A DNA stretch of 64,000 nt from Thiosulfatihalobacter marinus. Its GTDB lineage: Bacteria > Pseudomonadota > Alphaproteobacteria > Rhodobacterales > Rhodobacteraceae. Of this stretch, positions 1 through 8,778 are shown in pieces. The notes under the pieces are model-generated. The model had not been told where the DNA came from. It was given only the letters and a program-made list of their open reading frames with translations, and searched no databases. The stretch's first letter is position 1, and every line of letters starts with the position of its first letter. Both the position numbers and the translations under genes were made by a program. The stretch lies in NCBI RefSeq assembly GCF_016019955.1, contig NZ_JAECRZ010000005.1:124001-188000 (forward strand). Reading direction: 5' to 3'.

Positions 1-63
1 GGTCTGTAGAGACCGCGCGCAACAGGGCGCGTCTAAGTGGCTGAAAAAGCGGAAAATTCCGTA

Positions 64-104
64 TCGGCATTGCGTCGGTATTACGTCGGTATTGCGACGG
101 TTAA
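64..104. repeat. 11-bp tandem repeat, locus 1
   Basis: Three consecutive 11-bp units lie at 64-74 (TCGGCATTGCG), 75-85 (TCGGTATTACG) and 86-96 (TCGGTATTGCG), followed by a decayed unit running into GGTTAA. The same unit recurs in tandem near 30280 and 61540. It lies upstream of the MFS gene; function unknown. Confidence 0.8.
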
Positions 105-144
105 TTTTGTTGCGCGGGCGGTGCGCGCGCCCTAGCGTGGCTGG

Positions 145-1362
145 ATGAGCGAACCGGATATTCTTGACAGCCGATACAGCTGGTTGCGGCTGGGTATTAC
201 CCTGGCGATTGCGCTGGTGGGCAATGTCGGCATGTGGGCGGTCGTGGTTGTGATGCCGGCCGTTCAATCCGAGTTCGGGATCGACCGGGCCGACGCCGCG
301 TTGCCCTATACGCTGACCATGGTGGGCTTTGCGCTGGGCAATTTCGCGATTGGCCGCGCCGTGGACCGCTGGGGGATCAGTGTGGCGCTGAGCGCGGCGG
401 CGGTTCTGATCGCGGCCAGCTTTGGACTTGCGGCGGCCAGTCCGACGGTGCTGATGCTGTCGCTGGCGCATTTCTTCCTGGGATTTGGCACGGCGGCGAG
501 TTTCGGGCCGTTGATCGCGGATATTTCGCTGTGGTTCCAGCGCCGCCGGGGCATTGCCGTGGCGGTGGCGGCAAGCGGGAATTACCTGTCGGGCGCGGTG
601 TGGCCGGTGCTGTTGAGCGGGGTGCTGGCCGGGTATGGGTGGCGCGCGGTGTTCGGGGTGCTGGCGGGGCTGACGCTGGTTGTGATGATCCCGCTGGCCC
701 GCGCGCTGCGCCGCCCTGTGCCGCTGGCCTCGGTCGAGGCGCAGGCGGCGGCGCAGCTGGCGCGCCGTGGTCCGGCACCGTTCCGGCCGGTCACGCTGCA
801 ACGGTTGCTGGGGCTGGCCGGGATCGGATGCTGTGTGGCGATGTCGATGCCGCAGGTGCATATCGTGTCGCTGAGCGTGGATCTGGGTTATGGCCAGGCC
901 GCCGGGGCCAGGATGTTGTCGCTGATGCTGATGGGCGGCGTGGTCTCGCGGCTGGTATCGGGGTTCCTGGCGGATCGGCTGGGCGGGGTCGTGACATTGC
1001 TGATCGGGGCGGTGCTGCAATGCGCGGCGCTGTTCCTGTTCCTGCCGTTCGACGGGCTGGTGCCGCTTTATGTGATCAGCCTGATCTTTGGGCTGAGTCA
1101 GGGCGGTATCGTGCCCGCCTATGCGATCGTGGTGCGCGAATACATGCCCGCGCGCGAGGCCGGGGCGCGAGTGGGCTTTGTGATGATGGCAACCATTCTG
1201 GGCATGGCGCTGGGCGGATGGATGACCGGCTGGATCTATGACATGACCGGCAGCTATCAGTGGGCGTTCCTGAACGGGATTGCCTGGAACGTGATGAATA
1301 TCGGCATCATCACGATCATCCTGATGCGGGGGCGGTCGCGCGCTCAACCCGTGGCAGCATGA
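145..1362 (+). CDS. MFS transporter
   Basis: A 405-residue major facilitator superfamily permease, the usual length for a 12-helix carrier. Hydrophobic segments run through the whole protein, with a charged central stretch around residues 185-205 that fits the loop between the two six-helix halves. A basic GRAVDRWG-type loop near residue 70 and a similar ADRLGG loop near 275 match the MFS loop-2 signature in each half. Substrate cannot be read from sequence; the pattern resembles the organic-acid and oxalate/formate antiporter branch, which is only a suggestion. No clear Shine-Dalgarno precedes the ATG. It converges on the cyclase gene with about 33 bases between the stops. Confidence 0.8.
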   Translation: MSEPDILDSRYSWLRLGITLAIALVGNVGMWAVVVVMPAVQSEFGIDRADAALPYTLTMVGFALGNFAIGRAVDRWGISVALSAAAVLIAASFGLAAASPTVLMLSLAHFFLGFGTAASFGPLIADISLWFQRRRGIAVAVAASGNYLSGAVWPVLLSGVLAGYGWRAVFGVLAGLTLVVMIPLARALRRPVPLASVEAQAAAQLARRGPAPFRPVTLQRLLGLAGIGCCVAMSMPQVHIVSLSVDLGYGQAAGARMLSLMLMGGVVSRLVSGFLADRLGGVVTLLIGAVLQCAALFLFLPFDGLVPLYVISLIFGLSQGGIVPAYAIVVREYMPAREAGARVGFVMMATILGMALGGWMTGWIYDMTGSYQWAFLNGIAWNVMNIGIITIILMRGRSRAQPVAA

Positions 1363-1395
1363 GCGCCGCGCCGCATCAGACAACGGCCGGGCGGG

Positions 1396-3135
1396 TTATT
1401 GGGGCATTCCGGCGCGGCGCAGGCCGTCCAGCCAGTGTTCGTGATCGTCCGGGTAGCGGATCGGGACGATGTCGCGCACCATCGTGAGGGTCAGGCCGGG
1501 CATGAGAGCCAGCAGCCGTTTCATCGTGTCCTGCGCATCCTCAAGCTGGCCCTTCATGGCCTGCGCCGCCGCCAGCTGGCGCAGGGCAGAGGCGTAGTTG
1601 GGGTATTCGGCCAGCACTTCGGAACAGATTTCGATGCAGCGGTCATAGTTGCGGTCCAGATAGGCGGCGATGCCGTGGCCGCCGTACCAGAAGGCGCGGT
1701 ACGGGTCGCGGGGACTGAGGGTTGTGGCGTGGATGGCGCTGGTGCGCGCGGCATCGTAATCGCGGCTGAGGCCATGATACGCGGCCAGCACACCATGGGC
1801 ATTGGACAGGTTCGGATTGAGGCGCAGGGCGTTGCGGAGGTGCAGGGGGGCTTTTTCAAAGTCGCGCCCGAACAGGTAGGCCATGCCAAGGACGCTGTGG
1901 GCGGTTGCGTCGGATTCGTCGGTGCGCACGGCGTCCTGGCCGTGGGCGACGGCTTCGGCAATGGCGGCTTTGGTGTCCGGGCGCCAGATATGCAGCATGG
2001 CGTGCAGCTTGGCCAGGGCAAGGATGGAATGCGCGTCCGACAGGCCGGGATCAAGCGCGATGGCGTCGCGGGCATAGATTTGGGCCTTGGCGATGCTGTC
2101 TTCGTTCATGCGCCCGATATGCCAGCGGCCGAGAAGCATTTTCTCCCAGGCGTTGGTTTCGGTTTCCGCCTTGTTGCGCGACCGGTGGGTTTCGGCGTTC
2201 ATGGCCTCGGGGGCGACGGCGGCGACGATGGATTGGGTGATTTCGTCCTGTACGGCGAAGATGTCGTCAAGATCGCGGTCGAACCGCCCGGCCCAGATAT
2301 GCGCGCCGGTTGCGCCCTCGATCAGCTGGGCGGTGACGCGCACCCGGTTGCCGGATTTGCGCACCGAGCCTTCGAGCAGGTAGCGCACGCCCAGGTCGGC
2401 GCAGACGTCCTGGGTGCGGACGGGGGTGCCCTTGTAGGTGAAGCTGGTGTTGCGGGCGATGACGAAGAATTCGCGGAAATGCGACAGTTCGGTGATGATG
2501 TCTTCGGAGATGCCGTCGGAGAAGAACTCCTGATCGGGGTCGCCGGACATGTTGTCGAAGGCCAGCACCACGATGGACGCCTTTTTGAACCGTTCGGTCC
2601 GGGGTTCGCCCGGTGGGGCGGTGGCAGGCGCGGGGGACCATGTGAGGACGCTTACCGGTGTGGCGATGTTCTTGAGCGTTTGCGGGCCGATATCGGTGAA
2701 TTCTTTGGCCAGTTGCGGGGTCAGGTTGGCATGAGCGGTGGCCGAGATCGCGATTCCGCCCGCGGGGGCCATGGATTCCAGCCGGGCGGCGATATTCACG
2801 CCGTCCCCGAAGATGTCGCCGCCCTGGCGGATGATGTCGCCGACATTGAGGCCGATCCGGAATGTGAGCGGTTCGTCCAGCGCGTCGACCGGCGTGGGCG
2901 CGTGGGATTGCAGCGCCAGCGCGCATTGCGTGGCGTCCTGGATGCTGGAGAATTCAACCAGCGCACCGTCGCCCATCAGCTTGACCACGCGCCCGCGATA
3001 CGCCTTGACGGCGGGTTTGAAAACCGAGGTGAGATTTCGGGTGAGCGCGGACAGGGTGGCCTGTTCATCGCGCGACATCAGGCGCGAATAGCCGACGACA
3101 TCGATGGCCAGTATGGCTGCGAGTTTGCGCTGCAA
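1396..3135 (-). CDS. Class III adenylate/guanylate cyclase with TolB-like and TPR regions
   Basis: A 579-residue signalling protein. The first ~170 residues are a class III nucleotidyl cyclase domain that makes cAMP (or cGMP), with the metal-binding aspartates in IDVVGYSRLM (Asp12) and LMGDGALVEF (Asp56) and a GDGVNIAARLE signature further on. Next comes a region resembling the TolB/FlgO-like segment of many alphaproteobacterial cyclases (SIVVLAFDNMSGDPDQEFFSDG), then helical TPR-type repeats to the C terminus. I chose the TTG start at 3133-3135: it has GAGGG about seven bases upstream and gives the family N terminus. Longer in-frame starts add 64 unrelated residues. No membrane segment is seen, so it is probably cytoplasmic, sensing through the TPR or TolB-like part. 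Confidence 0.85.
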   Translation of the reverse strand: MQRKLAAILAIDVVGYSRLMSRDEQATLSALTRNLTSVFKPAVKAYRGRVVKLMGDGALVEFSSIQDATQCALALQSHAPTPVDALDEPLTFRIGLNVGDIIRQGGDIFGDGVNIAARLESMAPAGGIAISATAHANLTPQLAKEFTDIGPQTLKNIATPVSVLTWSPAPATAPPGEPRTERFKKASIVVLAFDNMSGDPDQEFFSDGISEDIITELSHFREFFVIARNTSFTYKGTPVRTQDVCADLGVRYLLEGSVRKSGNRVRVTAQLIEGATGAHIWAGRFDRDLDDIFAVQDEITQSIVAAVAPEAMNAETHRSRNKAETETNAWEKMLLGRWHIGRMNEDSIAKAQIYARDAIALDPGLSDAHSILALAKLHAMLHIWRPDTKAAIAEAVAHGQDAVRTDESDATAHSVLGMAYLFGRDFEKAPLHLRNALRLNPNLSNAHGVLAAYHGLSRDYDAARTSAIHATTLSPRDPYRAFWYGGHGIAAYLDRNYDRCIEICSEVLAEYPNYASALRQLAAAQAMKGQLEDAQDTMKRLLALMPGLTLTMVRDIVPIRYPDDHEHWLDGLRRAGMPQ

Positions 3136-3218
3136 TGTGATCCCTCTGAAATGCGGAGTCGCGACCAGGCCACATTGGCATGGCGGTGGCCAAACACCAA
3201 GCCCGTTGCCCGAAACGA

Positions 3219-3249
3219 AAAACGCCGCTCCGGGTGGGAGCGGCGTTTT
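3219..3249 (-). terminator. Intrinsic terminator after rpmE
   Basis: A 13-bp perfect stem (AAAACGCCGCTCC with GGAGCGGCGTTTT) with a 5-base loop lies 23 bases beyond the rpmE stop. On the minus strand the stem ends in T residues. It should end the ribosomal protein transcript before the cyclase gene. Confidence 0.85.
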
Positions 3250-3271
3250 CGAAATCGAAACGGACAGGTGC

Positions 3272-3493
3272 TTAGAAGCCCAGGCCTTCGTATTTCTTCT
3301 TGAACTTGGATACGCGGCCACCGGCATCCATCAGGCGCGAGGTGCCGCCGGTCCATGCGGGGTGCACTGTCGGATCGACGTCCAGCGCCAGCGTGTCGCC
3401 TTCGCTGCCCCAGGTGGAGCGCATCTGGATGATGGTGCCATCGGTCATTTTGACATCGATGAAGTGGTAGTCGGGATGGATCTCTTTTTTCAT
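3272..3493 (-). CDS. rpmE: 50S ribosomal protein L31
   Basis: A 73-residue large-subunit protein that bridges 50S and 30S. It opens [20 protein letters not shown] and carries [12 protein letters not shown] and a basic [11 protein letters not shown] tail, typical of L31. The CxxC zinc motif of the Zn-binding form is missing: no cysteine is present, so this is a C-minus type, common in alphaproteobacteria. It follows rplS by 11 bases in the same operon and is followed by a strong terminator. Confidence 0.95.
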   Translation of the reverse strand: MKKEIHPDYHFIDVKMTDGTIIQMRSTWGSEGDTLALDVDPTVHPAWTGGTSRLMDAGGRVSKFKKKYEGLGF

Positions 3494-3504
3494 GATACCA
3501 CTCC

Positions 3505-3879
3505 TTACGCTTGCTTGGGCTTGTAGGTGCTGTCTTCGGCGATACGGGCCGATTTACCGCGGCGCGACCGCAGGTAGTACAGCTTGGCGCGGCGCACGCG
3601 GCCACGGCGCACGACGGTGATCGATTCGATATTGGTCGAGAACAGCGGGAACACGCGTTCCACACCTTCGCCAAAGGAAATCTTGCGGACGGTGAACGAC
3701 CCGGCGATGCCCGAACCGTTCTTGCGGCTGATGCAGACGCCTTCGTAGTTCTGCACACGGGTGCGCGAGCCTTCGGTCACCTTGTAGCCGACGCGGATGG
3801 TATCGCCGGCCTTGAAATCGGGGATGTCTTTCCCCAGGGCGGCAATCTGTTCCGCCTCGATCTGTGCGATCAGATTCAT
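3505..3879 (-). CDS. rplS: 50S ribosomal protein L19
   Basis: A 124-residue L19, located at the 30S-50S interface. It starts [12 protein letters not shown] and contains the family core [20 protein letters not shown] and [19 protein letters not shown]. The start at 3879 has AGGAG eight bases upstream; a longer in-frame start at 3915 would add 12 residues unlike the family. In most bacteria rplS directly follows trmD; here 1.8 kb holding an opposite-strand oxidoreductase separates them, so rplS-rpmE probably needs its own promoter. Confidence 0.96.
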   Translation of the reverse strand: MNLIAQIEAEQIAALGKDIPDFKAGDTIRVGYKVTEGSRTRVQNYEGVCISRKNGSGIAGSFTVRKISFGEGVERVFPLFSTNIESITVVRRGRVRRAKLYYLRSRRGKSARIAEDSTYKPKQA

Positions 3880-4368
3880 CTGACCATCTCCTATTCTGCT
3901 CGTGGTTTGGTCCACGAAGTTTGCTGCGCCTCAGAGCTCTTGGTCTTCTTCCGGGTCCGCGTGACCGCGCCCGCCAGAGATCAGGTCGTCGTTTCTTGTG
4001 GCATTGGCCGGCTGCGCCAGATGGGTCGGACGAAGAAGCCCGGGATTGGCAGGATGCAACAGGTCAAACGCCCGGAGCCGCGAAAGCGATTCCGAACAGG
4101 GGTCGTTTACGCAGGATTGGGCGGGGTCGCAAGGGGTTTTGGCGATGCGCGCCGGGAATCGGCATCGGCGCAGGGGAAATCCGCCGGTTACGGGGGGGCT
4201 GGAATTGCTTCTGGCCGGGTTTGCGGCTGGGATCGGGGCAGGCTTGCGGCGGAGCGGGCTGAATTCGGGTGCGGAATTGAGTATTTTGGGAACAATGAAA
4301 GGGGCAGGGATCTGATTGGCGGAGGTTGTGAGCCTGTGTCCGGCAGGAGGTTCCCAGGGGGTGAGCGG
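3880..4368. other. 489-base intergenic region between rplS and the FAD oxidoreductase
   Basis: No convincing gene is seen on either strand. It must hold the outward promoters for rplS (minus) and the oxidoreductase (plus), but I could not pick a clear -35/-10 pair. It contains a short inverted repeat CGTGG/CCACG at 3901-3916 just upstream of the rplS ribosome binding site, and one copy of the GAGTATTT element at 4277-4304. The in-frame extension of the oxidoreductase through this region looks non-coding. Confidence 0.6.
4277..4304 (-). repeat. GAGTATTT intergenic element, copy a
   Basis: On the plus strand it reads TTGAGTATTTTGGGAACAAT followed by GAAAGGGG. It is nearly identical to the copy after bluB (8751-8778) and close to those at 46597 and 26785. 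Copies b, c and d read in the minus-strand sense just after minus-strand stops; this copy has no minus-strand gene directly upstream of it. Confidence 0.75.
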
Positions 4369-5667
4369 ATGGAGAACAGTGTCTGGCAGGACGATGTGCT
4401 GGTGATCGGTGGTGGCACGGCGGGGTTTGGCGCGGCGGTCGCGGCCGGGCGGCTGGGGCTGGATGTGTGTCTGATCGAGGCCACGGGCAAGGTGGGCGGT
4501 GTGATGGCGTTTTGTCCGGGGATGCCCTGGGGCGCGGCCTTTCCTGATGACCGGATTATCGGAGGCATCCTGGAGGAACTGGCCGGACGGCTGTTTGCCA
4601 TGGTGCCCCCGGCGGCGGAGAAGCGGCCTTGTGCGCTGGAGAATTTCGGGCCGGAAATCCTGTATGACCATGATCTGGCGACGCTGGTCATGTTCGAGAT
4701 GCTGGAAGAGGCCGGGGTGCGGGTGCATCTTCATACCATGGCGCTGGCGCCGCATATGGAGGGGCGCCGGGTGGCGGCGGTTGATCTGTGCGACCGGCAT
4801 GGGGTGCGTCGGATCGCGGCCCGGATGGTGATCGATTGTTCGGGGGACGGTGACATCGCGGCCCGCGCCGGGGTGCCCTATACGCTGGGGGATGAGGCGG
4901 GCAGGCTGATGGGGGTGACGCTGAGTTTCCATATGCTGGGTGCGGATTGGGCGCGGGTTTTTGCCGGGGGGGATCCCTATTTCACCCGCCATGCCGCACG
5001 CGGCATTGCCCAGGGGCGTCTGCATCCCGATCTGGCGCAGCTTTATCTGATGAAGGGGTTTCATCGCGACACGGTGTTTTGCAACTCGGTGGTGATCCGC
5101 GATGTCGATGGCACCGATGCGGCGGCGGTCGCGGCGGCAACGCAGGAGGGGCGGCGGCGTTGCCGGCAACTCGCCGGGTTCCTGCGCAGCGATGTGCCGG
5201 GGTTCGAAGCCGCGCGGATGGCCTTTCTGGGGCCAAGCGTGGGGGTGCGCGAAACCCGCAAGCTGGAGGGGATGTACCGGGTGACGGGCGCCGATCTGGC
5301 GGCGGCGACCAAGTTCGAGGACGGGATCGTGTGTTGTGACAATCCGATTGACGATGTGATGCGCGGCGCGGCGATGACCCATGCGGCGATGGTCGGGCAG
5401 GGGGAGTATTACACGATCCCGTTCCGGTCGCTGGTGCCGCGCGGGATCGGGAACCTGATGTTTGCCGGGCGGCTGATCTGTGCCGATCCGGTGGCCTTTG
5501 CCAGCGTGCGCGGGATGCCGCAATGCATGGCGATGGGGCAGGCCGTGGGCACGGCGGCGGCGCTGGCGTTGCGGCGCGGTGTTGCGGTGCAGGATGTGGA
5601 CCGGGGGGTGTTGGTGGCGGCGTTGCAGGAGCAGGGTGTGCGTGGCCTTGGCGGTGTGCCCTTGTAG
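4369..5667 (+). CDS. FAD-dependent oxidoreductase
   Basis: A 432-residue flavoprotein with an N-terminal Rossmann FAD-binding fold (VLVIGGGTAGFGAAVAAGRL, then an acidic LIEATGKVGG turn) and a C-terminal GNLMFAGRLICADPVAFASV segment that normally closes the FAD site. It fits the FAD_oxidored (FAD-dependent dehydrogenase) superfamily; the substrate is not evident. The ATG at 4369 is preceded by AGGGGGTGAG. It lies on the plus strand, against the surrounding ribosomal cluster, between trmD and rplS where most bacteria have no gene. Its stop is 3 bases from the trmD stop, so the two are convergent. It looks like an insertion into the operon, although its base composition matches the neighbours. 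Confidence 0.78.
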   Translation: MENSVWQDDVLVIGGGTAGFGAAVAAGRLGLDVCLIEATGKVGGVMAFCPGMPWGAAFPDDRIIGGILEELAGRLFAMVPPAAEKRPCALENFGPEILYDHDLATLVMFEMLEEAGVRVHLHTMALAPHMEGRRVAAVDLCDRHGVRRIAARMVIDCSGDGDIAARAGVPYTLGDEAGRLMGVTLSFHMLGADWARVFAGGDPYFTRHAARGIAQGRLHPDLAQLYLMKGFHRDTVFCNSVVIRDVDGTDAAAVAAATQEGRRRCRQLAGFLRSDVPGFEAARMAFLGPSVGVRETRKLEGMYRVTGADLAAATKFEDGIVCCDNPIDDVMRGAAMTHAAMVGQGEYYTIPFRSLVPRGIGNLMFAGRLICADPVAFASVRGMPQCMAMGQAVGTAAALALRRGVAVQDVDRGVLVAALQEQGVRGLGGVPL

Positions 5668-5670
5668 CGG

Positions 5671-6468
5671 TCAGTCCTTGCGGCGTGCGGTATAGGCGGA
5701 CCACATGTCGGGGCGGCGGTCGCGGGTGAGTGCCTTGGCCATGTCGTGGCGCCATTTTTCCACGTTGCCGTGATGGCCCGACATCAGCACATCGGGGATG
5801 GCGCGGCCTTTCCATTCGGCGGGGCGGGTGTATTGCGGGTGTTCCAGAAGACCACCCGAGTGGCTTTCATCCTCGATGCTTTCGGCATTGCCCAGCACCG
5901 AGGGCAGCAGGCGCACGGTGGCGTCAATCATGGCCTGGGCGGCGATCTCGCCGCCGGTGAGGACAAAATCGCCAAGCGACACTTCGATGATGTTGTAGTG
6001 ATCCAGCACGCGCTGATCGACGCCTTCAAAGCGGCCACACAGCAGGGTGACGCCGTCGGCCTGGCTCCAGGCGCGGGCCATGTGTTGATCAAAGCGGCGG
6101 CCACGGGGCGACAGGTAAACCAGCGGCCAGGTGCCGCGCGTGCCCTGCATCGTGTGGTCGATCGCGTTGCCCAGCACGTCCGGGCGCAGCACCATGCCGG
6201 CGCCGCCCCCGGCGGGGGTGTCATCGACATTGCGGTGTTTGCCCACGCCAAAATCGCGCAGGTTGGTGGTTTCCAGTTGCCACTTGCCGTCCTTGAGCGC
6301 CTTGCCGGTCAGGCTTTCGCCCAGCACGCCGGGGAAAGCATCGGGGAAAAGGGTGATGATCCGCGCCGTCCAGACCCCGGCAAGCCGGGGCGACCGGGTG
6401 ATCAGCTCGCGCGGTTTGAGCGAGGTGGCGATGGATTTGCGTCCGTGCGATCTGGGCGTGTCACTCAC
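5671..6468 (-). CDS. trmD: tRNA (guanine-37-N1)-methyltransferase
   Basis: A 265-residue SPOUT-class methyltransferase that methylates G37 of tRNAs reading CNN and CGG codons to prevent frameshifting. The catalytic core starts at WTARIITLFPDAFPG (about residue 33), with GGGAGMVLRPDVL and the trefoil-knot SAM site LLCGRFEGVDQRVLDH, VSLGDFVLTGGE. The first ~32 residues are an extension relative to E. coli. The start overlaps the upstream sulfotransferase-like gene by 8 bases, implying coupled translation. C-terminal DVLMSGHHGNVEKWR is typical. Confidence 0.96.
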   Translation of the reverse strand: MSDTPRSHGRKSIATSLKPRELITRSPRLAGVWTARIITLFPDAFPGVLGESLTGKALKDGKWQLETTNLRDFGVGKHRNVDDTPAGGGAGMVLRPDVLGNAIDHTMQGTRGTWPLVYLSPRGRRFDQHMARAWSQADGVTLLCGRFEGVDQRVLDHYNIIEVSLGDFVLTGGEIAAQAMIDATVRLLPSVLGNAESIEDESHSGGLLEHPQYTRPAEWKGRAIPDVLMSGHHGNVEKWRHDMAKALTRDRRPDMWSAYTARRKD

Positions 6469-7273
6469 TGGGTGCGTCCGTTTCGTATCTGGCGATCAGG
6501 GCCTGTTTGGCCTGTTTGCGGGCTTCCCTGTCGCCGATATTGCGGTTGAGGTCCAGCAATTCCTGTAACAGCGCGTCGGGCAGGCGGGTGTTGACCGGGG
6601 GGATCGGCGCGAGTGTTTGGAGGGTGTCATCGGGCACGCCCTGAAGGCGCAGGACGGGTTCCGCCAGGCCCAGCGGCGTGTTGGCCCAGTCTTCGAGCGG
6701 GATGCGGTGCAGGGGGATGGGCGCGATTTTCGCGGCCAGGTCATCCAGCAGCGCATCGAACCGGGCGGCGGGGGCGAAGCGGGTGGTGAATTCGTCCTGC
6801 GACAGCGTCATGGACGAGGATTTCACGTGTTCCCAATAGGCGCTGGTAAGCCAGGATTGCGCCGAACGCGTGGTAAAGACGACATGCAGATCGGGCGCCC
6901 GGTAGCGGCGGTGAAAGGCGGCGACGAGTTCGGGCAGCAGGATCAGCGCGGCGGAATAGTCGCAGATCGCGTCGCGGCCCGGCATGTGGCCCGCCAGTTC
7001 CTCGGCCGAGAGGATCAGCCCGCGGTGGCGATAGGCGGGTTGTTCCGCCAGAAACGTATCGGCGCGGTGCACCATCTTGGCGCGTGTCAGCGGATCGCGC
7101 CACGTGGAATAGCCGCGCGTGGCGTGCAGAATATCCTTGAGGCGGGGTTTCAGCAGCAGGTTGCAGTGGCGTTTGAGCGCCGTTCGGTTGGCCTTGAGAG
7201 TTTGTTGCAGGCTGGAGGTGCCCGTCTTGTGAAATCCGGCATGGATCACGAGCGGGCGGGTGGAAAACGCCAT
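6461..7273 (-). CDS. Sulfotransferase-like protein, copy B of tandem pair
   Basis: A 270-residue protein of uncertain function. Its N terminus, VIHAGFHKTGTSSLQ (residues 9-23), resembles the 5'-phosphosulfate loop of PAPS-dependent sulfotransferases, and residues ~125-135 (VVFTTRSAQSWLTSAYWEH) resemble the R...S 3'-phosphate-binding region. No signal peptide or membrane helix is seen, so it is presumably cytoplasmic. It is a diverged paralogue of the next gene upstream (7275-8078); only 1 base separates them. The gene overlaps trmD by 8 bases and is therefore locked into the rimM-trmD transcript. It could also be another P-loop enzyme or a glycan-modifying protein. Confidence 0.6.
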   Translation of the reverse strand: MAFSTRPLVIHAGFHKTGTSSLQQTLKANRTALKRHCNLLLKPRLKDILHATRGYSTWRDPLTRAKMVHRADTFLAEQPAYRHRGLILSAEELAGHMPGRDAICDYSAALILLPELVAAFHRRYRAPDLHVVFTTRSAQSWLTSAYWEHVKSSSMTLSQDEFTTRFAPAARFDALLDDLAAKIAPIPLHRIPLEDWANTPLGLAEPVLRLQGVPDDTLQTLAPIPPVNTRLPDALLQELLDLNRNIGDREARKQAKQALIARYETDAPSE

Positions 7274-7274
7274 G

Positions 7275-8078
7275 TCAGTCCCCGGTCTTTCCGGTCAGCC
7301 AGATCCGGCGCGCCTGGATCTTGGCCTGCGCGGCGGTGTCGTCATCCAGCGTGGAACGGTTGGTTTCGAGATAGGCCGCCAGCAATTCCTGCGGGGGCGA
7401 AATATTGGCGGGCGGCAGCGGTTCGATCCGGCGGCGGACGCGGCGGGGTGTTTCCAGCACGTCGAGCAGCGCCGCAAGGGGGCCAAGCGGGCGGTCCCCG
7501 AGGGATTCAAGCGGCGTGGCGTGCAGTTTGTGCGGCGCGACGGCGAGGCGGGTGCGCGCGACGATATTGGCCAGATCGGCCGAGGCGGCGTGGCTGGCGC
7601 GATAGCTGTCGAAATCCTGTGTCAGGCGGATGGCGCGCAAATGCTGGGCGTAACAGGAGCGCAACCAGGGTTCGGGGTTGCGGGTGGTGAACAGGAAGGT
7701 CAGCTCTATCGGTGCGTCATAGGCCTGTGTGGCGGTATGGCAGATGGCCTTCATCAGCAAGGGGGCGGCGGCGTATGTGTCCAGCCCGTAGCGCCCCGGC
7801 ATATGGCCCGAGAGGTCTTCGGAACTGAGCAGGGCGGGGCGGGGATCGCCGGCGTCGATCCGAGAGAAGAGGTCGGCCATTTCGGCGGAGAAGATCAGCA
7901 GATCGGCAGGTGTGCGCGAGATCGAATAGGCGCGGGCGGCTTCGCAGGGGCCAGGCATGTTGCGACGGGTGAAGATCTGGTAGTGGCGGCGCAGCGTCTT
8001 GCGGTTGTGGATCAGGGTTTTCTGGACGCTGGTGGTGCCAGTCTTGTGAAACCCGGCATGGATCAGGACCTGTTTCAT
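7275..8078 (-). CDS. Sulfotransferase-like protein, copy A of tandem pair
   Basis: A 267-residue protein starting MKQVLIHAGFHKTGTTSVQK, so the putative PAPS-binding loop is at residues 6-19. A FLFTTRNPEPWLRSCYAQH stretch near the middle matches the equivalent segment of copy B, and both share an EDLSGHMPGR / EELAGHMPGR motif before it. The shared motifs in the same order indicate tandem duplication. The ATG at 8078 is preferred because earlier in-frame codons encode a low-complexity Arg/Ala/Pro leader. It lies about 94 bases after rimM and before copy B and trmD. Function is inferred from the loop only. Confidence 0.6.
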   Translation of the reverse strand: MKQVLIHAGFHKTGTTSVQKTLIHNRKTLRRHYQIFTRRNMPGPCEAARAYSISRTPADLLIFSAEMADLFSRIDAGDPRPALLSSEDLSGHMPGRYGLDTYAAAPLLMKAICHTATQAYDAPIELTFLFTTRNPEPWLRSCYAQHLRAIRLTQDFDSYRASHAASADLANIVARTRLAVAPHKLHATPLESLGDRPLGPLAALLDVLETPRRVRRRIEPLPPANISPPQELLAAYLETNRSTLDDDTAAQAKIQARRIWLTGKTGD

Positions 8079-8172
8079 GGCGCTGCCTTGGGGGTATGGT
8101 GCCGGAGCGGGGGCTGTCCGGCATGGCGCGGCCGGGCGATCAGCGCGGGACCGGGCGGCGCGGGGCACATGG

Positions 8173-8676
8173 TCAGAACAGGCCCTCGGGCGGGTCGACA
8201 ATGATGCGGCCCGTGGCAATGTCGACCGTGGGCACGGCGGCATGAGTGAAGGGCAGGAGCACGGTGGTTTTCAGCCCCGGCCCGTGGATTTCCAGCAGGT
8301 CGGTGGCGCCGTGGTTCTGTACCGATTTCACCTGCCCCAGAACGGTGCCGCCGGTGTCGCGCACCTCCAGCCCGATCAGATCGGCGTGGTAATACTCGTC
8401 TTCGTCGGGGTCGGGCAGGCGGTCACGCGGGACGAACAGGCGCAGGCCCTTGAGCGCGTCGGCCTCTTCCTTGGTGGCGATGCCCGACAGGCGCGCGGCC
8501 AGTCCGTTCTTGATGGCGCGGGTGATGCTGAGGTCGAACTGGCGGTTGCCGTCTTCGGTTTGCAGCGGCGCGTAGGCGGCGATGGCTTCGGCCTGGGCGG
8601 TGAAGCTTTTGAGGCGCACTTCGCCCCGTACGCCGTAAGAGCCGGCAATGGCGCCGACGCAGACCAGTTCGCTCAT
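8173..8676 (-). CDS. rimM: Ribosome maturation factor RimM
   Basis: A 167-residue 16S rRNA processing factor that binds S19 and helps mature the 30S head. The N-terminal RimM barrel opens [20 protein letters not shown], and the PRC-barrel half contains [40 protein letters not shown] and [10 protein letters not shown]. Length and both domains are complete. The ATG at 8676 is supported by the conserved N terminus. In the usual order rpsP-rimM-trmD-rplS it would abut rpsP; here bluB is inserted before it and two sulfotransferase-like genes after it. Confidence 0.96.
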   Translation of the reverse strand: MSELVCVGAIAGSYGVRGEVRLKSFTAQAEAIAAYAPLQTEDGNRQFDLSITRAIKNGLAARLSGIATKEEADALKGLRLFVPRDRLPDPDEDEYYHADLIGLEVRDTGGTVLGQVKSVQNHGATDLLEIHGPGLKTTVLLPFTHAAVPTVDIATGRIIVDPPEGLF

Positions 8677-8750
8677 CGGGTATCTCCAGCTTTGTGCCTG
8701 TGCCTTTTGTCCTTGATCCGCGACGCGGGTGCAAGGGGTGGGCGGTGCGA

Positions 8751-8778
8751 TTGAGTATTTGGGGAACAATGAAAGGGC
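8751..8778 (-). repeat. GAGTATTT intergenic element, copy b
   Basis: TTGAGTATTTGGGGAACAAT then GAAAGGGC on the plus strand, touching the first base of the bluB stop codon (8778-8780). On the mRNA strand it immediately follows bluB and precedes rimM by about 75 bases. Confidence 0.75.

Noticed and set aside
1399-3303. Long plus-strand reading frame opposite the cyclase gene
   Set aside because: Low-complexity Gly/Ala/Asp composition and no known motif; it is the codon-bias shadow of the minus-strand cyclase with intact domains.
3931-5523. 530-codon minus-strand frame opposite the FAD oxidoreductase
   Set aside because: Pro/Arg/His-rich shadow without motifs; the plus-strand gene has a clear FAD fold and ribosome site.
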